Translations under genes and position numbers: made by a program
The notes under the pieces: generated by a model
What the model saw: the letters and a program-made list of their open reading frames with translations, nothing else
Database searches by the model: none
Told to the model about the DNA's origin: nothing
Source: Devosia sp.
GTDB taxonomy: Bacteria > Pseudomonadota > Alphaproteobacteria > Rhizobiales > Devosiaceae
Assembly: GCA_028290225.1 (NCBI GenBank)
Contig: JAQGKH010000343.1
Location: 1 to 7,295 of the forward strand
Direction of reading: 5' to 3'
DNA: 7,295 nucleotides
Part shown: positions 1 to 6,371 of the stretch, one piece after another
How positions within the stretch are numbered: position 1 is the first letter of the stretch
Layout: the number at the start of each line of letters is the position of its first letter

Positions 1-723
1 GATGGGGTGATGAACGAGGGGTTCTTTGCCACGGTGCTGGGCCTCAAGGGCATTCCGCGCGAGGCGGAAACCATTCCGCTGGCCCGCGACCTGCAACTGG
101 CGGCACTCACGGGCGTGCGCTACCACGCGGCGCAGATTTCCACTGCAGGCTCGGCCGAACTGGTCCGCGCGGCCAAGGCGCGGCGCGCGACCATTAGCGC
201 CGGGGTGTCGATCAACAATCTGGCGCTCAACGAAAACGACATCGGGCGTTATCGCACCTTCTTCAAGCTCGGAACGCCGCTGCGCTCCGAGGATGACCGG
301 CAGGCGATGATCGAGGCGCTGCGCGACGGCACCATCGACACCATTCATTCCGACCATGATCCGCAGGACAGCGAGGTCAAGCGCCAGCCCTTTGCCGAAG
401 CCTCGGATGGTGCCATCGGGCTCGAAACCCTCTTGGCCGCAGCGCTGCGCCTCGTGCATTCGGGCGAGGTGGACCTGATGACCGTATTGCGCGCCATGAC
501 CATCCGGCCGGCACAAATTCTCGGATTATCCTCGGGCCGCATCGCGCGGGGTGCGCCGGCCGACCTGATCCTGTTCGATCCCGATTACCCCTGGCAGGTC
601 AGCGAAACGGCGATTCGGTCGCGCTCGCGCAACACCAGCTTCGAAGGCGCGCGCCTGGCCGGCAAGGTGATGCGCACGCTTGTTGCCGGGCAAACCGTTT
701 ACCTGCACACAGAATCGCCTTAG
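1..723 (+). CDS. pyrC: Dihydroorotase-like protein (PyrC / PyrC'-type), 3' part
   Basis: This is the C-terminal part of an amidohydrolase of the type I dihydroorotase family, which in its active form closes carbamoyl-aspartate to dihydroorotate in pyrimidine synthesis. The frame is open to the left edge, and the GTG/ATG at 7-12 lies inside the conserved G-V-M-N-E-G stretch, so the true start is outside the window. Recognisable blocks are GLKGIPREAE, RYHAAQIST (about 118-141), PLRSEDDR (277-300), SDHDPQ (349-366), GLETLL and the closing beta-sandwich ending in AGQTVY. Compared with Bacillus PyrC, the Zn-ligand His of the HxST block is Gln (133-135), the substrate Asn before PPLR is Gly (271-273), and the His of DHAPH is Gln (364-366). 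The Asp of SDH (352-354) is kept. This suggests a PyrC'-like non-catalytic subunit working with PyrB, with an active dihydroorotase encoded elsewhere. Family assignment is firm; lack of activity is inference. Confidence 0.9.
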   Translation, partial: DGVMNEGFFATVLGLKGIPREAETIPLARDLQLAALTGVRYHAAQISTAGSAELVRAAKARRATISAGVSINNLALNENDIGRYRTFFKLGTPLRSEDDRQAMIEALRDGTIDTIHSDHDPQDSEVKRQPFAEASDGAIGLETLLAAALRLVHSGEVDLMTVLRAMTIRPAQILGLSSGRIARGAPADLILFDPDYPWQVSETAIRSRSRNTSFEGARLAGKVMRTLVAGQTVYLHTESP

Positions 724-759
724 CGCGCCGCTGTCCGCCCTTGTGGGGACGGTCGCGCT
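722..759 (+). other. Imperfect GC-rich hairpin at the end of pyrC
   Basis: AGCGCG (722-727) can pair with CGCGCT (754-759), continued by CC/GG (728-729 with 751-752, one bulged T) and GTCC/GGAC (733-736 with 747-750). The stem begins within the pyrC stop codon. No run of T follows (the next bases are AGGGTT), so it is not a classical intrinsic terminator. It could be an attenuating or mRNA-stabilising stem between pyrC and plsY, or chance in GC-rich DNA. The rest of the 74-base gap to plsY shows no convincing promoter. Confidence 0.3.
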
Positions 760-797
760 AGGGTTACCACTTGCTTATCTCCTGCGCGGAACCTTCA

Positions 798-1403
798 ATG
801 GCCCTTGACCTGCTGTCCCTTCTTTATGCCGCCGTACTGGGCTATCTCGGGGGCTCGGTGCCTTTCGGCCTGCTGCTGACGCGGGCGGCTGGCCTGGGCG
901 ATATCCGCGCCATTGGTTCGGGCAATATCGGCGCCACCAATGTGCTGCGCACCGGCAATCGCTGGCTGGCCGCCGCAACGCTGATTCTCGACGCGGCCAA
1001 GGCGGCCCTGCCCGTGCTGCTCGCTCGTTATTTCTGGGGCGATGGGGCAGCGATGCTCGCCGGCATCGGCGCTTTCCTTGGGCACTGCTTTCCCGTGTGG
1101 CTGGGGTTCAAGGGTGGCAAGGGCGTGGCTGTGTTTATCGGGGCGCTGCTTGCCCTGTCCTGGCCGGTGGGGCTGATCTTTTGCGCGGTATGGCTGCTGA
1201 TCGCGGTGACACGGAAAATGTCCTCGCTGTCCTCACTGACTGCCGGAGCAACGGCACCGATCTTTGCTTATGTGGTGGTGAATGAATGGCTCGCCGCCGC
1301 CGCCGCCGTGATGGCTATCCTGCTGTTCTTCCAGCACCGCACCAATATTGCGCGGTTGATGGCCGGAACGGAGCCGACCATCGGCTCCTCCAAAAAGGCC
1401 TGA
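798..1403 (+). CDS. plsY: Acyl-phosphate:glycerol-3-phosphate acyltransferase PlsY
   Basis: PlsY transfers an acyl group from acyl-phosphate to the sn-1 position of glycerol-3-phosphate, giving lysophosphatidic acid, the first step of membrane phospholipid synthesis. The 201-residue length fits the family. All three family motifs are present: S20-V-PFG with IGSGNIGATN at 39-48; GHCFPVWLGFKGGKGVA at 95-111, including the glycine-rich KGGKG loop; and RKMSSLSSL at 139-147 with the FQHRTNIARLMAGTEP segment at 178-193. About five membrane segments are visible, near residues 5-27, 56-78, 84-103, 109-137 and 153-179. I chose ATG 798 because the family starts just before the first membrane helix; it has a weak CGGA 7 bases upstream. 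The frame also opens at a TTG at 771, which would add nine atypical residues. It lies in the same direction as pyrC and dprA, so it is probably co-transcribed with them. Confidence 0.96.
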   Translation: MALDLLSLLYAAVLGYLGGSVPFGLLLTRAAGLGDIRAIGSGNIGATNVLRTGNRWLAAATLILDAAKAALPVLLARYFWGDGAAMLAGIGAFLGHCFPVWLGFKGGKGVAVFIGALLALSWPVGLIFCAVWLLIAVTRKMSSLSSLTAGATAPIFAYVVVNEWLAAAAAVMAILLFFQHRTNIARLMAGTEPTIGSSKKA

Positions 1404-1407
1404 TCCC

Positions 1408-2535
1408 ATGGGCAAGGGCGCTTCGCTGGTTGCCGCCGCCGAGCGCCTTCACTGGCTGCGCCTGATCCGTACTGAAAATGTCGGGCCGGTCACCTTTCGC
1501 CAGTTGTTGAGCCGGTTCGGGTCGGCGCAAGCCGCAATGGAGGCCCTGCCGAGCCTGTTGAAGCGAACCGGGTCGGCGCCCCGGATCACCTCGCAGATGC
1601 AGGCCGAAGACGAACTCGCCGGCCTCGAAAAATTTGGCGCTCGCGTGGTGCTGAGTTGTGACGCCGATTACCCGCCCCATCTCGGGTTTATCTCCGGTGC
1701 ACCGCCGGTGTTGACGCTTGCCGGGGGCGACAACCTGGATTGGCGACGCACCGTGGGCATGGTCGGGGCCCGCAACGCTTCTTCAGCCGGCATCAAGATG
1801 ACGCGCCTGCTGGCAAGTGACCTCGGTGCGCGCGGCTACACGTTGGTATCCGGCCTTGCCCGTGGCATCGATGCGGCGGCCCATCGCGCCAGCCTCGAAA
1901 CGGGCACCGTGGCGGTGCTTGCCGGCGGGTTCGACCAGATCTACCCCGATGAGAACATCCCACTCGCCCATGACATTCTTGACCATGGCGGGGCCCTCCT
2001 CACCGAAATGCCGCTCGGCTGGGAGCCCCGCGCCCGCGATTTTCCGCGCCGTAACCGGCTGGTGTCGGGGCTGTCGCTCGGCATTGTGGTGGTGGAAGCG
2101 GCCAAGCGCTCGGGCTCGCTGATCACCGCGCGAATGGCGCTGGAGCAAAACCGGGACGTGTTCGCGGTGCCCGGCTCGCCCCTCGATCCCCGTGCCGAAG
2201 GGGGCAATGCGTTGATCCAGCAAGGCGCCAAGCTGATCACCAATGCCGAGGACATCATCGAAAGCCTTGGCTCGGCCGATCCGTCCCGCCAGGCGTTGTT
2301 TGATCGGCAGTGGGAGCCAGAGCCTGAGGAAATGGGCACCGATGCCGATCCCGCAGACGCAAACGATGCCGAGCGGTTGCGGAGCCTGCTGGGCACCGCT
2401 CCCATCGAAGTCGATGAACTGCTGCGGCAAACCGGGCTGTCTGCCGCAACCATGCAGATGGTGCTGCTCGAACTCGACCTGGCGGGTGAGATCGAGTGGT
2501 CGAGCGGCCAACTGGTGGCGAAGCGCTACCGCTGA
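1408..2535 (+). CDS. dprA: DNA-processing protein DprA (Smf)
   Basis: DprA binds incoming single-stranded DNA, protects it, and helps load RecA during natural transformation; many non-competent bacteria also keep it. The 375-residue protein has three parts. The N-terminal helical region (about 10-75) includes LHWLRLIRTENVGPVTF. The Rossmann-like DprA core (about 85-290) has VGMVGARNAS (116-125), VSGLARGID (147-155), the GG turn at 173-174, FPRRNRLVSGLS (212-223), SGSLITA (235-241) and VPGSPLDP (254-261). A C-terminal winged-helix domain (about 315-375) follows an acidic linker rich in Glu/Asp. Length and motif set are complete, with no sign of decay. The start ATG follows the plsY stop by 4 bases and has AAGG about 9 bases upstream, so translation is likely linked to plsY. 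The 19 bases to the convergent aldo/keto reductase stop contain no clear terminator. Confidence 0.96.
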   Translation: MGKGASLVAAAERLHWLRLIRTENVGPVTFRQLLSRFGSAQAAMEALPSLLKRTGSAPRITSQMQAEDELAGLEKFGARVVLSCDADYPPHLGFISGAPPVLTLAGGDNLDWRRTVGMVGARNASSAGIKMTRLLASDLGARGYTLVSGLARGIDAAAHRASLETGTVAVLAGGFDQIYPDENIPLAHDILDHGGALLTEMPLGWEPRARDFPRRNRLVSGLSLGIVVVEAAKRSGSLITARMALEQNRDVFAVPGSPLDPRAEGGNALIQQGAKLITNAEDIIESLGSADPSRQALFDRQWEPEPEEMGTDADPADANDAERLRSLLGTAPIEVDELLRQTGLSAATMQMVLLELDLAGEIEWSSGQLVAKRYR

Positions 2536-2554
2536 CCGCCTGTCGCGCCGGGCT

Positions 2555-3586
2555 CTAGCGGCCGCCCTCGAGCTTGCGATGCCGCTGGTTGATGCCACCT
2601 TCGCCATAGGGATACTCGGCGACCTGCGGCGTGCTGGCTTGGCTCAACCGGGCGACTTCCTCCGAGCTCAGTTGCAGCTGCGCCGCCGCCAGATTGTCGG
2701 CCAGCTGCTCACGCTTGCGGGCGCCCAAGATCACCGAAGTCACCGAAGGTTGCGCCGCCAGCCAGGCCAGCGCCACCTGCGCGGCGCTGACGCCGCGCTG
2801 CCCGGCGATTTGGGTGACCGCGTCGATAACCGCCCAGGTCTGCGGATTGGCATTGCGCTTTTCGTAGGCTTCCATGCCGCGCTTGGGATTTTCGCCTAGC
2901 CGCGTGGCGCCGCTCGGCATCTCGTCGCGCTTGTATTTGCCCGACAGCCACCCGCCCGCCAGCGGCGACCAGGGCAAGAGCCCAATGCCCGCGTCCAGCG
3001 CCGCCGGCACGATCTCGTGCTCGATGTCGCGCACCAGCAGGTTGTATTGCGGCTGCAGCGTTACCGGCGGCGCGAAGCCCTGGGCCCTGGCGATCCAGAC
3101 CGCCTTGGTCAGCTGCCAGCCAAGGAAATTGGAAAAGCCGTAATAGGCGATTTTGCCGTTGCGGATCGAATCATCAAGGAAGCGCAGGGTTTCCCCTATC
3201 GGGGTCAGCGCGTCCCAGGCATGCATCTGGTAAAGATCGATCTGCTCGACGCCGAGCCGCCGCAGCGAAGCATCCAGCGCCTGACCCAGGTGTTTGCGCG
3301 ACAGCCCCAGCCCGTTGGAGCCTTCCAGCATGGGAAAGCGCCCCTTGGTGGCGATCACCAGCCGATCCACCATTTCGGGCTTGCTCTTGAGCCAACGCCC
3401 GATGATCTCTTCCGAGGCGCCTTTGGAGTAAACATCGGCAGTATCGAAGAAATTACCTCCTGCCGCCACGTAATCGTCCATGAGGGCGAACGCAGTCGCC
3501 TCGTCCGCTTCCGAGCCGAAGGTCATGGTCCCAAGGCAAAGGGCGGAGACCACGGCGCCGCTATTGCCGAGCTTGCGATAATCCAT
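2555..3586 (-). CDS. Aldo/keto reductase, NADPH-dependent family
   Basis: This 343-residue (beta/alpha)8-barrel oxidoreductase uses NAD(P)H to reduce aldehydes or ketones; the substrate cannot be read from the sequence. The catalytic tetrad is intact: D48 in FFDTAD, Y53 in VYSKG, K81 in ATKG and H122 in YQMHAWD. Other family marks are the N-terminal RKLGNSG with LCLGTMTFG, GFSNF (150-154), QPQYNLL (178-184), SPLAGGWLSGKY (207-218), and the cofactor-phosphate segment SVILGARKREQLADNL (284-299). The ATG at 3584-3586 is preceded, 8 bases upstream, by a perfect AGGAGG. The frame stays open further upstream to 3670, but those residues do not look like the family. The length and K-L-G-x-S-G opening suggest the YajO/AKR11-like group, which is a tentative placement. 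It runs against its neighbours, between dprA and topA, and looks like a later insertion into a conserved gene order. Confidence 0.94.
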   Translation of the reverse strand: MDYRKLGNSGAVVSALCLGTMTFGSEADEATAFALMDDYVAAGGNFFDTADVYSKGASEEIIGRWLKSKPEMVDRLVIATKGRFPMLEGSNGLGLSRKHLGQALDASLRRLGVEQIDLYQMHAWDALTPIGETLRFLDDSIRNGKIAYYGFSNFLGWQLTKAVWIARAQGFAPPVTLQPQYNLLVRDIEHEIVPAALDAGIGLLPWSPLAGGWLSGKYKRDEMPSGATRLGENPKRGMEAYEKRNANPQTWAVIDAVTQIAGQRGVSAAQVALAWLAAQPSVTSVILGARKREQLADNLAAAQLQLSSEEVARLSQASTPQVAEYPYGEGGINQRHRKLEGGR

Positions 3587-3594
3587 CTTCAGTT

Positions 3595-3600
3595 CCTCCT
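3595..3600 (-). promoter_or_regulatory. Strong Shine-Dalgarno of the aldo/keto reductase gene
   Basis: Read on the minus strand this is a perfect AGGAGG, 8 bases before the ATG at 3586. It is far stronger than the sites of the other genes in the window and fixes the start of the reductase, ruling out the longer upstream frame that reaches 3670. Confidence 0.88.
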
Positions 3601-3663
3601 GATGGAAGTCACAACGGCCCGGCTCCTGCTCGGCTCCACCGCAGCGCCGTAAAATAGCGCCCG

Positions 3664-3692
3664 TTGACACTGCCCCTTGGCTTCACCATGTT
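3664..3692 (+). promoter_or_regulatory. Candidate sigma-70-type promoter for topA
   Basis: The -35 hexamer TTGACA (3664-3669) matches the consensus perfectly and also fits the alphaproteobacterial TTGAC core. After a 17-base spacer comes CATGTT (3687-3692), a poor -10 sharing three of six consensus bases. Transcription would start near 3699, giving a leader of about 30 bases. The reversed reductase gene blocks simple read-through from dprA, so a promoter here is needed; its exact position is an inference. Confidence 0.5.
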
Positions 3693-3735
3693 GCGCCACC
3701 TTGCGTTGCGGTGTTGCGGATCGGGTTTCTCATGA
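3688..3735 (+). other. Possible 15-codon upstream ORF overlapping the topA start
   Basis: ATG at 3688 opens a frame encoding MLRHLALRCCGSGFS. Its TGA at 3733-3735 overlaps the topA ATG (3732-3734) as ATGA, an arrangement that allows translational coupling. There is no convincing Shine-Dalgarno before it, and if transcription begins near 3699 this ATG would not be in the message. It is listed as a candidate only. Confidence 0.2.
3691..3718 (+). repeat. Four short TTGCG direct repeats in the topA leader
   Basis: TTGCG occurs at 3691-3695, 3701-3705, 3706-3710 and 3714-3718, four copies within 28 bases just downstream of the candidate -10 and before the topA start. The spacing is uneven (10, 5 and 8 bases). 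It may be a protein-binding site controlling topA, or chance. Confidence 0.35.
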
Positions 3736-6371
3736 AGGTTGTCGTCGTTGAAAGTCCGGCTAAGGCCAAGACAATCAACAAATATCTGGGCAAGGACTAT
3801 GAAGTCCTGGCTTCCTTCGGCCATGTTCGCGATCTGCCGGCCAAGGACGGCTCGGTTCGTCCCGACGAAGATTTCGCCATGTCCTGGGAGATCGATACGG
3901 CTTCCAAGAAGCGCCTCGCCGACATTGCCAATGCGCTCAAGGGCGCTGACGAGCTGATCCTCGCCACCGACCCGGATCGCGAAGGCGAAGCCATTTCCTG
4001 GCATGTGCTGGACGTGCTCCGGCAGAAAAAGGCGCTGAAAAAGGACACGCCCGTCCAGCGCGTCGTGTTCAACGCCATCACCAAGGACGCGGTGACCGCG
4101 GCCATGGCCAATCCGCGCGATATCGACATGCCGCTGGTGGATGCCTATCTCGCTCGCCGCGCCCTCGACTATCTCGTGGGCTTTACCCTTTCGCCCATTC
4201 TCTGGCGCAAGCTTCCAGGCTCCCGCTCGGCGGGTCGCGTGCAGTCGGTGGCGCTGCGGCTGGTGTCCGACCGGGAATCGGAGATCGAACGGTTCAAGGC
4301 TGATGAATACTGGTCAGTGGAAGCCAAGCTCGCCCAGAAGGGCAAGAACTTCCTCGCGCGCCTTTATTCCGTTGATGGCAAGCGCACTGACAAGCTGGCG
4401 ATCAAGAATGGCGAAGACGCCGGCGCGCTCAAGGCGCTGATCGAGTCCGGGCAGTTCAATGTTTCGGCGGTCGACAAGAAGCCCACCAAGCGCAATCCCT
4501 ACGCGCCCTTCACCACCTCCTCGCTGCAGCAGGATGCCTCCTCACGGCTGAGCCTGTCGCCCTCCCGCACCATGCAGATTGCCCAGCGCCTCTATGAGGA
4601 CGGTTTGATCACCTATATGCGGACCGACGCGGTGCAGATGGCGCCCGAAGGCGTCGCCATGGCGCGCTCGGCGATCACCAAGAACTTCGGTGCGGAATAC
4701 CTGCCCGAAAAGCCGCGCATCTATCAGACCAAGGCCAAGAACGCCCAGGAAGCGCACGAGGCCATCCGACCCACGGACATGCTCAAGCATCCCGACACGA
4801 TGCGCAATCTCGATGCGGACCAGCAAAAGCTTTATGGCTTGATCTGGCGCCGCACCCTCGCGAGCCAGATGCGCTCGGCGGAAATCGATCGCACCACGGT
4901 GGACATCGCCGTCAACGTGCCCGGCCGCCAGGTTGAGCTGCGCGCCGTGGGTTCGGTCGTCACCTTCCCCGGCTTCCTGGCGCTTTACGGCGTCGAGGCC
5001 AAGAGCGACGACGATACCGAGGAAGACGAGGACAGCCGCGAATTGCCGCCGTTGGCCGTCGGCGACAAGCCGGCGCTGCAGGCCGTCGAGATCGAGCAGC
5101 ACTTCACCCAGCCCCCTGCCCGCTATACCGAAGCGAGCCTGATCAAGAAGATGGAAGAGCTCGGCATCGGCCGGCCCTCCACCTATGCGGCGACGCTTTC
5201 GACCCTCAAGGACCGCGATTATGTGCGCCTCGAGGGCAAGGCGCTGCATCCCGAGGACCGGGGCCGCATCGTCACGGCATTCCTCGAGAGCTTCTTCAAC
5301 CGCTATGTGGAATACGGCTTCACCGCCAATCTCGAGGAACAGCTGGATCTGATTTCGGCGGGCGAGCTCGATTACAAGCAGGTCCTGCGCGATTTCTGGC
5401 GCGACTTCACCATCGCCACTACCGAGATCAAGGATCTGCGCGTCACCGAAGTGCTCGATGCGCTCAACGATCTGCTGCAAGACCACATCTTCCCCCTCAA
5501 GCCCGACGGCTCGGATCGTCGCCTTTGCCCCACTTGCGGGAGCGGCCAGCTGTCGCTCAAGCTTGGGAAATACGGCGCCTTTATCGGCTGCTCGAACTAT
5601 CCCGAATGCAAGCACACGATGCAGCTTTCCGACGCGGCCACCGGTCAGTCGAGCGAAGCCGCCGCCGGTGATGGCGTGCTCGGCACCGATCCCGAATCAG
5701 GCGAAGAGGTTTACCTCAAGACCGGGCGCTTCGGCCCTTATGTGCAGCTGGGCGAGGGCAAGGAGCCCAAGCGCTCTTCCCTGCCCAAGGGCTGGGAAGC
5801 GGCGAGCCTGACGCTCGACAAGGCGCTGCAGTTGCTGAGCTTGCCGCGCGAGGTGGGCGCGCATCCCGAAAGCGGTTTGCCGATCACCGCGGGGCTTGGG
5901 CGTTATGGCCCCTTTATCCTCCATGACGGAAAATACGCCAACCTGCCCGATGTAGAGGAAGTGTTTTCCGTTGGCATCAACCGGGCGGTCGATCTGCTGG
6001 CCCAAAAGGCCGCTGGCGGCTTCAAGCGCGGCGGTGCGGCGGTTGCCGCGATCCAGACCTTCGAGCATGACAACGGCCCGATCACCGTACGGGCTGGGCG
6101 CTATGGCCCTTACGTCAACCAGGGCAAGATCAACGCCACCATCCCCAAGGACATCAAGCCCGAGGATGTGAGCGTCGAGCAGGCCGTGGAATGGATCGCC
6201 GCCCGCGCCGAAGCGACGGGGACCAAGATCAAGAAGGCGCCGGCCAAAAAACCTGCCGCGAAGAAGCCGAGCGCCGCCAAGGCGCCGGCCAAGGCCACCA
6301 CAGCCAAGAAGCCCGCCGCCAAAAAGACGGCGACCAAGAAGGTGGTGGCCGAGGAAGATGTGCCGTTCTAG
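3732..6371 (+). CDS. topA: DNA topoisomerase I (type IA)
   Basis: TopA relaxes negatively supercoiled DNA by cutting and passing one strand, balancing gyrase. The 879 residues are close to the E. coli length. The N-terminal Toprim domain has the catalytic E7 in VVVVESPAKAKTI and the metal motif D80-P-D82-R-E84. The type IA core includes GRVQSVALRLV (168-178) and the active-site Y295 in LITYMRTD. A short acidic stretch lies at 425-436, and GIGRPSTYA at 478-486. One C4 zinc ribbon (C599, C602, C620, C626) is followed by three C-terminal repeats centred on GRFGPY (665-670), GRYGPF (723-728) and GRYGPY (789-794), then a lysine-rich tail and the end AEEDVPF. ATG 3732 gives the canonical MKVVVVESPAKAK opening; GTG 3711 in frame would add seven atypical residues. 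No good Shine-Dalgarno precedes it. Its stop overlaps the stop of the convergent dipeptidase gene. Confidence 0.98.
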   Translation: MKVVVVESPAKAKTINKYLGKDYEVLASFGHVRDLPAKDGSVRPDEDFAMSWEIDTASKKRLADIANALKGADELILATDPDREGEAISWHVLDVLRQKKALKKDTPVQRVVFNAITKDAVTAAMANPRDIDMPLVDAYLARRALDYLVGFTLSPILWRKLPGSRSAGRVQSVALRLVSDRESEIERFKADEYWSVEAKLAQKGKNFLARLYSVDGKRTDKLAIKNGEDAGALKALIESGQFNVSAVDKKPTKRNPYAPFTTSSLQQDASSRLSLSPSRTMQIAQRLYEDGLITYMRTDAVQMAPEGVAMARSAITKNFGAEYLPEKPRIYQTKAKNAQEAHEAIRPTDMLKHPDTMRNLDADQQKLYGLIWRRTLASQMRSAEIDRTTVDIAVNVPGRQVELRAVGSVVTFPGFLALYGVEAKSDDDTEEDEDSRELPPLAVGDKPALQAVEIEQHFTQPPARYTEASLIKKMEELGIGRPSTYAATLSTLKDRDYVRLEGKALHPEDRGRIVTAFLESFFNRYVEYGFTANLEEQLDLISAGELDYKQVLRDFWRDFTIATTEIKDLRVTEVLDALNDLLQDHIFPLKPDGSDRRLCPTCGSGQLSLKLGKYGAFIGCSNYPECKHTMQLSDAATGQSSEAAAGDGVLGTDPESGEEVYLKTGRFGPYVQLGEGKEPKRSSLPKGWEAASLTLDKALQLLSLPREVGAHPESGLPITAGLGRYGPFILHDGKYANLPDVEEVFSVGINRAVDLLAQKAAGGFKRGGAAVAAIQTFEHDNGPITVRAGRYGPYVNQGKINATIPKDIKPEDVSVEQAVEWIAARAEATGTKIKKAPAKKPAAKKPSAAKAPAKATTAKKPAAKKTATKKVVAEEDVPF
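6225..6341 (+). other. Region encoding the histone-H1-like Lys/Ala/Pro tail of TopA
   Basis: Residues 832-870 of TopA are a low-complexity tail built from AKK, PAAKK and APAK units, with 15 lysines in 39 residues and no acidic residue. It follows the last GRYGPY repeat domain and ends before AEEDVPF. Such tails resemble histone H1 and the basic C-termini of some actinobacterial TopA proteins, where they aid DNA binding and processivity. That role here is inferred by analogy. The underlying DNA is also repetitive (AAGAAG and GCCAAG units), so its length may vary among strains. Confidence 0.8.

Larger units (their letters stand above)
3587..3731. promoter_or_regulatory. Divergent intergenic region between the aldo/keto reductase and topA
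   Basis: These 145 bases separate two genes read outward, so they should hold both promoters. For topA there is a clear TTGACA (3664-3669). For the reductase only a weak candidate is seen: minus-strand TATTTT at 3651-3656, without a good -35 about 17 bases further up. The topA-proximal half contains four copies of TTGCG and a 15-codon ORF. No riboswitch-like fold or strong palindrome was found by eye. Confidence 0.6.

Noticed and set aside
2536..2554. Terminator between the convergent dprA and reductase genes.
   Set aside because: Only short GC-rich complementarities, such as CGCTA with TAGCG, can be drawn, with no T tract on either strand.
2558..2572. NotI-like (GCGGCCGC) and XhoI-like (CTCGAG) sites side by side, resembling a cloning polylinker.
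   Set aside because: They fall within the last codons of the aldo/keto reductase (Leu-Glu-Gly-Gly-Arg-stop), the surrounding sequence is continuous natural coding DNA on both sides, and such hexamers and octamers are common in GC-rich genomes.
1783..2607. A 274-codon minus-strand open frame opposite dprA.
   Set aside because: dprA is complete with all family motifs on the plus strand, and the antisense product has no recognisable motif and shadow-like composition.
3017..3652. A 211-codon plus-strand open frame opposite the aldo/keto reductase.
   Set aside because: The minus-strand reductase has an intact catalytic tetrad and a perfect ribosome binding site; the plus-strand frame shows no domain and crosses the reductase start region.
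3609..3670. N-terminal extension of the aldo/keto reductase up to 3670.
   Set aside because: The extra residues do not resemble the family, whereas the ATG at 3586 has AGGAGG at ideal spacing and gives the standard K-L-G-x-S-G opening.
4542..5615. A 357-codon open frame on the minus strand opposite topA.
   Set aside because: It lies wholly inside the intact topA gene; the predicted protein is Arg/Gly/Ala/Asp-rich with no recognisable domain, as expected for an antisense shadow in GC-rich DNA.
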